This document shows, in pieces, positions 35,313-43,462 of a stretch of 64,000 nucleotides of DNA. Position 1 is the first letter of the stretch. Each line of letters starts with the position of its first letter. The DNA is from RGIG8306 sp964566025. Lineage in GTDB: Bacteria; Bacillota; Clostridia; Lachnospirales; Lachnospiraceae. The DNA is taken from NCBI GenBank assembly GCA_964566025.1, contig CAZMHF010000005.1, positions 14,051 through 78,050 on the forward strand, given 5' to 3'. Made by a program: the position numbers and the translations under genes. The notes beneath the pieces were generated by a model, which saw nothing but the letters and a program-made list of their open reading frames with translations, did not search any database and was not told the DNA's origin.

Positions 35313-35356
35313 AGTTTACCATAAAAGCATTCTTTTTTCCTTAAGGTTTTCTTAAG
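35313..35356 (-). promoter_or_regulatory. Autoregulated promoter with 11-bp direct repeats before the response regulator
   Basis: On the minus strand two CTTAAGRAAAA repeats (starting at 35356 and 35345) are spaced 11 bp apart, the usual spacing of OmpR-family sites. The downstream copy covers the -35 position of a promoter whose -10 is TAAACT (35313-35318); no consensus -35 is present, so it fits activation. Confidence 0.65.
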
Positions 35357-35584
35357 ATTGAATTGTTCATAAACCATTTACAATTTGAACACTTTCTATT
35401 CAAACACATATTGTATACTTATCTTGTAAATAACCTAAGCGCTTATTTAACTACTTGTTTGTTTTTTCTTATTTTTCTTCATAATTCGCTGGTGCTTTAA
35501 TTAGCACCAGCACTCCTCCAAAGCATACAGGTTTCTTATATAATATAATTAAATTTTCTTTTTTAAACTTTCTCCTTTCAAAGC
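35357..35584. other. Gene-free stretch with one perfect stem
   Basis: Part of the 353-bp gap between the response regulator and the zinc peptidase. It holds a perfect 9-bp inverted repeat with a 6-nt loop, GCTGGTGCT (35488-35496) and AGCACCAGC (35503-35511), without a T-run on either strand. I see no coding frame with a ribosome site. The stem may be an operator or an RNA structure. Confidence 0.5.
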
Positions 35585-35610
35585 AAAAAGCCTGTATACA
35601 CAGGCTTTTT
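35585..35610 (-). terminator. Terminator after the YugP-like gene
   Basis: AAAAAGCCTGT (35585-35595) pairs with ACAGGCTTTTT (35600-35610); the T-run on the minus strand ends the zinc peptidase transcript 11 bp after its stop. The symmetry could also serve the plus strand. Confidence 0.8.
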
Positions 35611-35621
35611 GTTTGAATTCA

Positions 35622-36302
35622 TTAGTCTCTACGATTTGATAAAACAACTAATCGCAATAATTGTAATGCAGATGCAGCAACCGCTGCGATATAGGTCATC
35701 GCTGCCGCGCGTAATACTTTTTTGGCACCCTTTAGCTCAATTCGATCCAATGTATTTGTATCTCCTAAATACTGTAATGCTCGTTTTGATGCATTAAGCT
35801 CCACAGGCAATGTAATCACTTGAAAAAGAAGTACAAATAAAAAAACAATAATACCTGCTTGAATAAGTGGTGTAAAAGAAAAAATCAAACCTAAAATAAA
35901 AATTGGCCAATACATCACACTGCTAATATTAACAACTGGCAAAATCATATTGCGAAGTGTCAGTGGTGCATATCCCAAATTATGTTGAATCGCATGGCCA
36001 CATTCGTGTGCCGCAATACCTAACGCTGCTACGGAATTGGATTGGTATGTCCCTCTCGAAAGTCGTACAACTCGCGAGCGAGGATCATAATGATCTGTCA
36101 TCTCCCCATCGGTAACTTCAATTGATACATTGTAAAGACCCGCTTGTGATAAAAGTCTCTCCGCCATCTCTACTGCTGTCATCCCTCGATGATTTCCAAC
36201 ACGCTTATAACGTGCATATACTCTTTGGACATTCATCGTAGCAAATGAACAAATAATCAATCCTAAAATAACAAATACATAGGTTCCATCCCACCAAAAC
36301 AT
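35622..36302 (-). CDS. YugP family membrane zinc metallopeptidase
   Basis: A 226-residue polytopic membrane protein with the zinc motif AAHECGHAIQH (about 96-106) and about four TM helices, matching the YugP (peptidase_2 zinc) family of unknown substrate. I chose ATG 36302 (MFWWDG), which has AAGGAGG 8 nt upstream; the longer frame has no site. It is followed by a terminator. Confidence 0.88.
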   Translation of the reverse strand: MFWWDGTYVFVILGLIICSFATMNVQRVYARYKRVGNHRGMTAVEMAERLLSQAGLYNVSIEVTDGEMTDHYDPRSRVVRLSRGTYQSNSVAALGIAAHECGHAIQHNLGYAPLTLRNMILPVVNISSVMYWPIFILGLIFSFTPLIQAGIIVFLFVLLFQVITLPVELNASKRALQYLGDTNTLDRIELKGAKKVLRAAAMTYIAAVAASALQLLRLVVLSNRRD

Positions 36303-36391
36303 AGGCACTTCCTCCTTTTTGTACGTTAATCGTAACACATTCTTTTCGCAAATTCTACCTGCGGTTTCTAAAATTTATCGAAACATTTTCT

Positions 36392-37522
36392 TTAATAGTT
36401 TCCTAGCAATCTAAAAGCTTTCGATTCTGCTTGAATCCCACTCAAAGCATTTTGAACACCTGCCTCACTTAAATTGCCTTCAAAATCAATGAAAAACCGA
36501 TAATCCCATGTTCGTTCTGGAATTGGTCGCGATTCGATTTTTGTCATATTAATTCCGTTGAAAATAAAATGTGAAATCAAATGATATAACGAACCACTTT
36601 GATGATCAATTTCGACGCAAATACTGATTTTTTTTGCATCTGCCTTATATTTTTTTTCATTGCCAACAATAACGAATCGTGTTGTGTTATTTTTATTATA
36701 ATTAATGGAATGTTCAAGTATTTGCAATCCATATAGTTTTGCTGCCGTTTCGCTTGCAATTGCTGCTTGTGAATAATCTTGGTCCTCAATCACTTTCATG
36801 GCGCTTACGGCTGTGTTTGCCAAGCTAACCTGTTGCCAACTGGGGTATTTCCCTAGAAAATCAGCGCATTGCATCAAACCTTGTGGATGCGAATAAACCG
36901 TTTTGATATCTTCTATTTTCGCACCTGGTAGCGCTAATAGTGCATGCTTAATTTGAACATAGGTTTCATCTAAAATGTAATTATCGTATTTCGTCAACAA
37001 ATCATACATTTGTGTTACCGCACCTACACTTGAATTATCAATTGGCAAAATTGCATAATCGACTTTATTGGATGATACCGCTTCCATCGCTTCTTCAAAT
37101 TGCGCAACATGAGTTGCTTCTATTGTCTTAGGAAAAAACTGAAGCATAGCTGCTTGCCCATATGCCCCTTCAACCCCTTGAAAAACAACCTTGGCATAAT
37201 CTAAATTTAATTGATCAACCACCTGATAGTCATTTTGAAGTGATACGTTTTTTTCTGTGATCATTTGATATTGGCGTTTTCGGCTAATGGTCATGATTTG
37301 CCCAAACAATTCACGAACACCATTTTGCCCAAATGGTGTTTCCGCCTTTTTTGCCAATACAGCCAATTTCTCTTCTTCTCGCTGGCGATTTAATACTTCT
37401 TTTCCATGTTCAATCTTATATCTTGCCACTTCTTCACTCAATTGCATTCTTTCAAAAAACAATCGAACGATTTCATTGTCAAGATGATCAATTTGCTCTC
37501 TAATTTCTAATAATCTATCCAT
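36392..37522 (-). CDS. pheA: Bifunctional chorismate mutase/prephenate dehydratase (P-protein)
   Basis: A 376-residue fusion that takes chorismate to phenylpyruvate. Domains: AroQ chorismate mutase (1-90, with LREIDHLDNEIVRLF-like start and RQREEEK), prephenate dehydratase (about 110-290, with FQGVEGAYGQAA and the TTRFVIVG catalytic motif), and an ACT regulatory domain (about 295-376, with ESRP for phenylalanine binding). It overlaps the folBK end by 8 bp, so it is cotranscribed with folate genes, all of which use chorismate or its relatives. Confidence 0.95.
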   Translation of the reverse strand: MDRLLEIREQIDHLDNEIVRLFFERMQLSEEVARYKIEHGKEVLNRQREEEKLAVLAKKAETPFGQNGVRELFGQIMTISRKRQYQMITEKNVSLQNDYQVVDQLNLDYAKVVFQGVEGAYGQAAMLQFFPKTIEATHVAQFEEAMEAVSSNKVDYAILPIDNSSVGAVTQMYDLLTKYDNYILDETYVQIKHALLALPGAKIEDIKTVYSHPQGLMQCADFLGKYPSWQQVSLANTAVSAMKVIEDQDYSQAAIASETAAKLYGLQILEHSINYNKNNTTRFVIVGNEKKYKADAKKISICVEIDHQSGSLYHLISHFIFNGINMTKIESRPIPERTWDYRFFIDFEGNLSEAGVQNALSGIQAESKAFRLLGNY

Positions 37523-38351
37523 TCTTTTGTTGAAGTTCCTCTCTTAATTGTGCCATCGTTTTATGAAATAAAGGATGTCTTACGTAAGGATTGATTTCAC
37601 ATAAGGGATTTAATACAAACAAGCGATTGTGCATATCTATATGTGGAATCGTCAGTTTTGTACCATCCATGCAGATGTCATCATATAGCAATATATCCAA
37701 ATCAATCGTTCGTGGCCCCCAACGAATAACTCTCTCTCGTTTTAGTGCATGCTCAATTCGGTGAATCTCATCTAACAATTCCTCTGGTGTATATAACGTC
37801 TTAAATCTAACCACACCATTGACAAAATCATCTTGTTCAACTCCCCCATAAGGTTTTGTTATATAGTCGCTTGATTTTAGGAAATCGCGGTTCATTTTAT
37901 TTTTCATTAGTAACTGTAAGGCTTCTTGAATCGTTTCTTTTTTCTCCCCCATATTAGAGCCATAGGCAACATGTACCTCATGCCATGATCGTTCAATCGA
38001 AACAGATACATTTTCAAAAGGCAAACCAATTGGAGCATCTGGTTTTTTTATAGTTAAAAACAGCGTTTGAATTTGCGGAAATTGTATCAGGGTTTCCATC
38101 GCCACGCATTCTGCGGCAGCTTCAATGAGATTGAAGCGTCTATCCTTCATAATCTGCACCATATAGTGAACAACTTCCCCGTAGTGAATCGTATGCGACA
38201 ATTCATCGCTTATCCCTGCCTTACGAAGGTTAACGTACAAGGTAGCATCCAAATAAAAATTTTGTCCCTTTTTTGCTTCGCTGTCAAACACACCATGGTA
38301 AGCGTAAACAGCAATATTTTCAATTTTAATGCAATCTAATTTGCTGTTCAT
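37515..38351 (-). CDS. folK: Fused dihydroneopterin aldolase / HPPK (FolB-FolK)
   Basis: A 278-residue fusion of two consecutive folate enzymes. FolB part (about 1-118): IENIAVYAYHGVFDSEAKKGQ with the His/Glu active region and LIEAAAECVAMETL. FolK part (about 122-278): VAYGSNMGEKKETI, then RWGPRTIDLDILLYDD and the P-loop-free ATP site typical of HPPK. The linker is very short. ATG 38351 lies 9 nt after GGGAGG; its start is inside the folP end by 26 bp. Confidence 0.93.
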   Translation of the reverse strand: MNSKLDCIKIENIAVYAYHGVFDSEAKKGQNFYLDATLYVNLRKAGISDELSHTIHYGEVVHYMVQIMKDRRFNLIEAAAECVAMETLIQFPQIQTLFLTIKKPDAPIGLPFENVSVSIERSWHEVHVAYGSNMGEKKETIQEALQLLMKNKMNRDFLKSSDYITKPYGGVEQDDFVNGVVRFKTLYTPEELLDEIHRIEHALKRERVIRWGPRTIDLDILLYDDICMDGTKLTIPHIDMHNRLFVLNPLCEINPYVRHPLFHKTMAQLREELQQKNG

Positions 38352-39165
38352 AAACACGTTCCTCCCTCATAATGGCTTGTAGTATATTAATCGCTCTTTT
38401 ATTGGCTTCAACATTGTGAACGCGAAAAAAACTAGCCCCTAGCATACCTGCAATGACATTGGTAGCAATCGTGCCCTCTTCTCGTTCGCTAACTGGTACG
38501 GATAATGTATCACCGATAAAACGCTTTCTTGATACACCCATTAGAATAGGATAATGCAATTGATTTAGCTGGTCCAAATGCTTAATCACATAACAATTTT
38601 GCGTTGTATCCTTGGCAAAACCAATACCAGGATCAATCATGATTTTCCCCTCATCAATTCCAGCCTCTTTTGCGATATCAATACTCTCTTGCAGTTCGCT
38701 TATAATATCTTTCATCAAATCGCTATATATATTTTGTGTTTTATTGTGCATTACGCATACAGCTACATCATATTTTTTAATGAGATGCGCCATTTGCTTG
38801 TCACTTTTTAATCCCCAAATATCATTGATTAAATCGACACCTTCTTCTAGTACAGCTTGAGCAACAGCAGGCTTATAGGTGTCCACTGATAAAGGAATAT
38901 CATATGTTTTTTTAAGTGCTTTTACAATTGGTAGAATTCGCGCAATTTCTTCTTCATCTGAAATCTGTGTATAGCCTGGTCTTGTTGACTCACCACCAAT
39001 ATCAAATATATCAACACCCTCCTGGATCATCTTTTCTGCACGCATGAGCGCCAAATCGATCGTATTATAACGACTTCCATCCGAAAAAGAATCGGGTGTC
39101 ATATTTAAGATACCCATAATATATTTTTTATTTGCTGTATCAAACGTACGTTTACCAATAATCAT
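38326..39165 (-). CDS. folP: Dihydropteroate synthase
   Basis: A 279-residue TIM barrel that joins p-aminobenzoate to the pterin, the sulfonamide target. The signature ILNMTPDSFSDG (about 17-28) and GGESTRPGY (about 56-64) bind pterin pyrophosphate; PIGVSRKRF-like GVSRKRFIGD is the KxxR loop. ATG 39165 is spaced correctly from AAGGA, unlike the ATG two codons before. Confidence 0.95.
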   Translation of the reverse strand: MIIGKRTFDTANKKYIMGILNMTPDSFSDGSRYNTIDLALMRAEKMIQEGVDIFDIGGESTRPGYTQISDEEEIARILPIVKALKKTYDIPLSVDTYKPAVAQAVLEEGVDLINDIWGLKSDKQMAHLIKKYDVAVCVMHNKTQNIYSDLMKDIISELQESIDIAKEAGIDEGKIMIDPGIGFAKDTTQNCYVIKHLDQLNQLHYPILMGVSRKRFIGDTLSVPVSEREEGTIATNVIAGMLGASFFRVHNVEANKRAINILQAIMREERVYEQQIRLH

Positions 39166-39209
39166 TTTCATTCCTTCTTTATATGATATGTGTTATGTGT
39201 GTTTTGGGG

Positions 39210-39761
39210 CTATACCATTTGAAAAACACGATTGACTAAATCGCTATTTTCCTCAAAAACACCTTTTGTCACATAAGAAATTGTCGTTGTTCCCGCTTTT
39301 TTTACTCCACGCATCGACATACACAGATGCTCTGCCTCAATAATAACCATCACGCCTTTAGGCTTTAGGTGTTCCATAAATGCTTGCGCAACTTGGCTCG
39401 TCAATTGTTCTTGAATTTGTAAACGCTTTGCGTAAACTTCCAATGTTCTTGCCATTTTGCTTAATCCAACTACTTTTCCATCAGGAATATACGCAATATG
39501 TGCCTTCCCGAAAAACGGCATCATATGATGCTCACAAACAGAATAAAACGGAATATCCCTTTCAAGAATGATTTCGTTGTTATTTGCTACAAATATTTTG
39601 CCTAATGGAATGCTTGCATCTTCCTCATAACCATGATAAATTTCTTCAAACATATTGGCTACGCGTTGTGGCGTGTCAAGTAGCCCTTCACGCTTTACAT
39701 CTTCTCCAAGTCCTTCTAATAATAAGCGAACGCCTTCTTGAATTTTATCTTTATTAATCAT
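39210..39761 (-). CDS. folE: GTP cyclohydrolase I
   Basis: A 183-residue enzyme making dihydroneopterin triphosphate from GTP, the first step of folate synthesis. Zinc and active site: SVCEHHMMPFFGKAHI (about 72-87) and HLCMSMRGVKK (about 143-153). Overlaps the folC end by 8 bp. A 44-bp gap separates it from folP. Confidence 0.96.
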   Translation of the reverse strand: MINKDKIQEGVRLLLEGLGEDVKREGLLDTPQRVANMFEEIYHGYEEDASIPLGKIFVANNNEIILERDIPFYSVCEHHMMPFFGKAHIAYIPDGKVVGLSKMARTLEVYAKRLQIQEQLTSQVAQAFMEHLKPKGVMVIIEAEHLCMSMRGVKKAGTTTISYVTKGVFEENSDLVNRVFQMV

Positions 39762-41049
39762 TTTGACTTATTATCTCCTTTATGAATCGTAAATAAGACA
39801 ATGAACCAAACGCAACCACTAAATCTGGCTTCTTGTCATATGCTATTTGTAATGCTTCTTGAAATGTATCGGCAATTGCTACCTGTCTCTGCTGATTGGT
39901 TTGTTCGATTACACGTTTCAGTTCTTTTGGCAATAAGCTTCGTTTTGAAATGGGTGGAACGGCTACAACAAACGCTTTGTCTGGCAATATGCTATCGATC
40001 ATTTGCGTGTATTCTTTATCCTTAAAAACGCCCATCAAATATACAATATGTGAATTGGGAAAATAAACATCCAATGATTTTCGAAGTTCACCTGCTGCCA
40101 ACGGATTATGAGCACCATCCAAAATGACAAGCGGGCGGTTCTTTTCTTTTATTAATTCCATCCGTCCAGGCAAATATAATGAGCGCATCCCCTCGTAAAT
40201 TGCCTCTAGCGAAATATCGATACGCTCTTTCAGTACACGCACCACTTCCAAAACAAGACAAGCATTTTTCACTTGGTATAGCCCTGGCTGAAAAATCTCC
40301 ACATCTTCGAACTCTTTATAAGATACATATTGTATAATCTGCGCTCTTTTATCAAGTTCCATCTTATATTTTATCATGTTATCATTGGTTTTGGCAATCG
40401 CTAATGTAGCTTCCTTTTTTGTGGCGATCTCTTCTATGATTTTTAATACCGCTTCGTTTTCACTTGTTGTTACAACAGGACAATTTTCCTTAATAATACC
40501 CGCCTTTTGATAGGCGATTTCTTCTAATGTATTCCCCAGTATACTTGTGTGATCATACCCTATTTGCGTAATGACTGAGCAAATTGTATTTTCCACAATA
40601 TTCGTCGCATCATTTTGTCCGCCAAGCCCTGCTTCAAGCACAACATATTGACACCTAGTCTTTTGAAAATGTAATAGCGCAATCGCCGTTTCGATTTCAA
40701 ATTTTGTCGGCCTGCGCATCTTTGCTTCCATCATAGAGATTGCCCCTTTAATTAGCTCTACATAATCTATCATTTGATTTTCGCAAATTTCTATATCATT
40801 TACTTTTATAATTTCATGGTACGAAAATACAGCAGGAGAACGATACAATCCCGTTCGATATCCTGCCTTCTCTAAAATATTGGCTATCCAGCTTGATACG
40901 CTTCCTTTTCCATTTGTTCCTGCGACGTGAATAATCGAGTACGCATTTTGTGGATTTTCAAGCTGTTGAAGCAATTTTCTCATACAATCAAGATCAAAGA
41001 CCATTCCTTCATAGCAAATTTCTTGAATCATATCTTCTACTAAATTCAT
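39754..41049 (-). CDS. folC: Bifunctional folylpolyglutamate/dihydrofolate synthase
   Basis: A 431-residue ligase. ATP P-loop HVAGTNGKGSVSSW (about 42-55), then GLYRSPAVFSYHE-type substrate loop (about 66-80) and VILDGAHNPLAA (about 310-321), the Mur ligase-like C-domain. The start is only 3 nt after the yesL stop and lacks a good ribosome site, so translation is probably coupled to yesL. Confidence 0.94.
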   Translation of the reverse strand: MNLVEDMIQEICYEGMVFDLDCMRKLLQQLENPQNAYSIIHVAGTNGKGSVSSWIANILEKAGYRTGLYRSPAVFSYHEIIKVNDIEICENQMIDYVELIKGAISMMEAKMRRPTKFEIETAIALLHFQKTRCQYVVLEAGLGGQNDATNIVENTICSVITQIGYDHTSILGNTLEEIAYQKAGIIKENCPVVTTSENEAVLKIIEEIATKKEATLAIAKTNDNMIKYKMELDKRAQIIQYVSYKEFEDVEIFQPGLYQVKNACLVLEVVRVLKERIDISLEAIYEGMRSLYLPGRMELIKEKNRPLVILDGAHNPLAAGELRKSLDVYFPNSHIVYLMGVFKDKEYTQMIDSILPDKAFVVAVPPISKRSLLPKELKRVIEQTNQQRQVAIADTFQEALQIAYDKKPDLVVAFGSLSYLRFIKEIISQND

Positions 41050-41052
41050 AAT

Positions 41053-41751
41053 TTATTTTGAAAAGAATCCTTTTTTCTCTTTTGGTGGTTTTGTTGCCTC
41101 AAGCTCTCTTTCTAGTTGATCCAAATAGTATTCTTCCTCTTCTTCTTTTTCTTCGACCTTAATATACTTATTAAAAGCATGATTGAAAATCTTTGCTGAA
41201 AATGCTTGATACGCTGCAATAAAGATAAAGAAGATCGGTGCCGCAAAAAATGTCGCAACAGCTGTTAGCGCAAACATCCCAATAATTAAAAGGGTATGTC
41301 CAAAATGTCGAATACTCATCGCAAATGCGAATTTAAAGAGCGCAAATGATTTGTTGTCGAATTTCGATAGCAAGGGGAATATATATAAAAATACGAGGAA
41401 TAAGAAAAATAGCAATGCAATAAATAAACCTAAGCACCATACGGCGATGGCATTTGTATCAACTAATTCGTGCCAATAAAAAATATCGAACACACCGATA
41501 GCTGTTAAAAGAACGATCACCACCCATATAATCGTCGCCTGAAGAAAATTATCCTTAAGTGACTTAAAGAACATCTTCACAATATACACTGGTTCTTTTC
41601 GTGCCATCTTTATAAAAACATAATAGGCAGCTGTTGTCGATGCACCAAGTGTAACAATTGGCAAGCTGCATAACAGCCACAACAGTGCCACAATGATACA
41701 ATCCGTCATCTTCGATACTAAAGCCCAAAAAGCATTATCAACATTAAACAT
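41053..41751 (-). CDS. YesL family (DUF624) membrane protein
   Basis: A 232-residue protein with about five TM helices, the conserved opening FNVDNAFWALVSKMTDCI and LPIVTLGASTTAAYY, and a charged tail. The function of YesL/DUF624 is unknown. ATG 41751 is right after GAGGAGAG; the longer frame up to 41811 runs into the promoter and is ruled out. It is the first gene of the folate run. Confidence 0.85.
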   Translation of the reverse strand: MFNVDNAFWALVSKMTDCIIVALLWLLCSLPIVTLGASTTAAYYVFIKMARKEPVYIVKMFFKSLKDNFLQATIIWVVIVLLTAIGVFDIFYWHELVDTNAIAVWCLGLFIALLFFLFLVFLYIFPLLSKFDNKSFALFKFAFAMSIRHFGHTLLIIGMFALTAVATFFAAPIFFIFIAAYQAFSAKIFNHAFNKYIKVEEKEEEEEYYLDQLERELEATKPPKEKKGFFSK

Positions 41752-41782
41752 GAATTCGTCTCTCCTCTTAATTGCTCGTTTC

Positions 41783-41811
41783 ATTATATCGAATATTACT
41801 ATGAAAATCAA
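41783..41811 (-). promoter_or_regulatory. Promoter of the yesL-fol-pheA run
   Basis: Minus strand TTGATT (41806-41811), 17 bp, TATAAT (41783-41788), about 32 bp before the yesL start. Confidence 0.75.
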
Positions 41812-41918
41812 ATAAAATCGAAAATTTAATGTTTTTTATGAAATCGTTATGATTTTTGGTTTCACAATATGGTATACTTAATCATTGAACAAAAAGCAAA
41901 CCTATAAGGAGTACAATC

Positions 41919-42671
41919 ATGGCAATGACCGAAGAAGAAATTGAACTACAGAAAGTGAAAAAAAGTTTTAAGGGCGAGATGAAGAAACTTCGTCAAATGA
42001 AGTTTCCCGAAAAGCTTCAATATATTTTTACGTATTATTGGATTCCTATTTTTATTACCATTGTCGCTATTATTGGAATCACCTATACCGTTCATTCATT
42101 CTTAACGCACAGAGATCTCGTTTTAAAAGGTGTTATTCTAAATGATGTGATTTTCGATTCAAAGGTTAAGCAGACCGTTTCAAAAGACCTTGAGGAATTG
42201 CTCGGTGTTGATCGAAAAAAATATGAGGTTCATATTGAAGATGCTGTTTTGGTCGGAGGCCCTACTGTTGAAGATACAAATGGACAGATGAAAATGAGTG
42301 TTTACTTTATGTCAAGAGATGTTGACTTTCTGATTATGGACGAACGCGCAAAGGATTATTTTCTTGGTGTATGCGCCTATGCTGACTTAGAAAAGACCTT
42401 AACAAACGAACAGTTATCCTTTTTTAAGGATCGATTAGTTACCTTAACAAGTATTGATACAGATATTAATGATAACGAAATATCCACCACAGCCAATTTC
42501 GTTATTGATATTACAGGATTAGAAATCTGCAATCGTCTTCAACTAAATTCTAAGACGACCTATCTTGGCATTGCAAAAACAACAACACGCTTAGAGGCAA
42601 TCGATGTTTTGCTTGACTATATCACTGACCTCGGTATGGCTAAAGAAGAACCGACTTCTCAAGAAAACTAA
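41919..42671 (+). CDS. Unknown single-TM membrane protein
   Basis: A 250-residue protein with a charged N-terminus (1-46), one TM helix (about 46-68) and an extracytoplasmic domain that looks folded (alternating short hydrophobic strands such as LVLKGVILNDVIF and VEDTNGQMKMSVYF). I recognise no family. ATAAGGAG precedes ATG 41919. It is a single gene, divergent from yesL, and its stop overlaps the T-run of the terminator of the opposite transcript. Confidence 0.75.
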   Translation: MAMTEEEIELQKVKKSFKGEMKKLRQMKFPEKLQYIFTYYWIPIFITIVAIIGITYTVHSFLTHRDLVLKGVILNDVIFDSKVKQTVSKDLEELLGVDRKKYEVHIEDAVLVGGPTVEDTNGQMKMSVYFMSRDVDFLIMDERAKDYFLGVCAYADLEKTLTNEQLSFFKDRLVTLTSIDTDINDNEISTTANFVIDITGLEICNRLQLNSKTTYLGIAKTTTRLEAIDVLLDYITDLGMAKEEPTSQEN

Positions 42672-42724
42672 AAAATGATAGCTGTTGCATATAGGTGATT
42701 TATCACCTAATGTACAACAGCTAT
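42670..42724 (-). terminator. Two-tier terminator for the cyclophilin-side transcript
   Basis: Minus strand: ATAGCTGTTG and CAACAGCTAT (42715-42724 and 42678-42687) enclose a second stem AGGTGA/TCACCT (42693-42708), followed by six Ts (42670-42675). No T-run follows on the plus strand. Confidence 0.7.
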
Positions 42725-42731
42725 TGTCAAT

Positions 42732-42874
42732 GCGGATACTCGAAATCCGCTTCGCTACTTTCTAGTGACCTCCCTCCCAGCAGCTTCGCTGCTATTTCAG
42801 TGGGAGCTTGAACTCCCACTGAAACAAGGAAGTTCCACCCACCGCCTAAGAGGCGGGGGACTTCCTTGGGAGGT
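42732..42874 (-). ncRNA. GC-rich structured element with cloverleaf fold
   Basis: A 107-nt segment (42768-42874) is closed by ACCTCCC/GGGAGGT (42768-42774 with 42868-42874) and holds three perfect stems: AGCAGC-TTC-GCTGCT (42779-42793), a 12-bp TTTCAGTGGGAG/CTCCCACTGAAA (42795-42824), and AAGGAAGT/ACTTCCTT (42826-42867) with an inner CCGCCT/AGGCGG. A separate GCGGAT/ATCCGC stem lies at 42732-42750. It is far richer in GC than its surroundings. It is not a tRNA. Its outline resembles the ends of IS200/IS605 elements with TnpB guide RNA, but no tnpA or tnpB remains. Confidence 0.6.
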
Positions 42875-42922
42875 TAAATTTGCGATATTATAAGAGCTTT
42901 TTGCATTTTCTTTTGGCTATTA

Positions 42923-43447
42923 TTAGCATCTCTTTGGTTCTGAATAATCCACTCCAAATGTTTCAACCGTTACCTTTTTCATCACTTGGTCTGTTGTCGG
43001 ACGATCTTGATAATACGTTTCCGTCTTTGCAATTTCATTGACATACTCCATACCCTCTATAATTCGACCGAATGCCGCATATTGACCATCTAAATGTGGT
43101 GAATTTTTATGCATAATGAAAAATTGTGAACCTGCTGAATTTGGCATCATTGAGCGCGCCATCGATAGAACACCTGCATCATGTTTAAGCTGATTAGTGA
43201 ATCCATTTTGTGTAAACTCACCTTCAATACTGTATCCTGGATTCCCTGTTCCATTTCCATCTGGACATCCACCTTGAATCATAAAATTCTCAATCACACG
43301 GTGAAAAATCAATCCATCATAATAGCCCTTTTTAATTAAGCTAATAAAATTATTCACTGTATTTGGTGCGATTTGTGGGTATAATTCCGCTTTCATTACT
43401 TTTCCGTCCTGCATTTCAAATGTTACGACTGGGTTGTGTTGATTCAT
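42923..43447 (-). CDS. Cyclophilin-type peptidyl-prolyl isomerase
   Basis: A 174-residue cytoplasmic cyclophilin without a signal peptide. The PPIase motifs FHRVIENFMIQGGCPDGNGTG (FHRVIENFMIQGG core, about 48-60), MPNSAGSQFFI (about 94-105) and a DGQYAAFGRI near residue 119 are typical. GGAG precedes ATG 43447. It is last in the glnN-mscS run, 15 bp after mscS, and upstream of the structured 3' element. Confidence 0.94.
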   Translation of the reverse strand: MNQHNPVVTFEMQDGKVMKAELYPQIAPNTVNNFISLIKKGYYDGLIFHRVIENFMIQGGCPDGNGTGNPGYSIEGEFTQNGFTNQLKHDAGVLSMARSMMPNSAGSQFFIMHKNSPHLDGQYAAFGRIIEGMEYVNEIAKTETYYQDRPTTDQVMKKVTVETFGVDYSEPKRC

Positions 43448-43462
43448 CGTTTTTTCTCCTTA

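Noticed and set aside
35488..35511. Terminator at the 9-bp stem
   Set aside because: Neither strand has a T-run after it.
41752..41811. Longer YesL start at 41811
   Set aside because: The extra codons run into the -10 and -35 boxes, and no ribosome site is present.
42768..42874. tRNA gene at the cloverleaf fold
   Set aside because: The stem lengths, missing anticodon and T-loop, and absence of a CCA-type end do not fit a tRNA.
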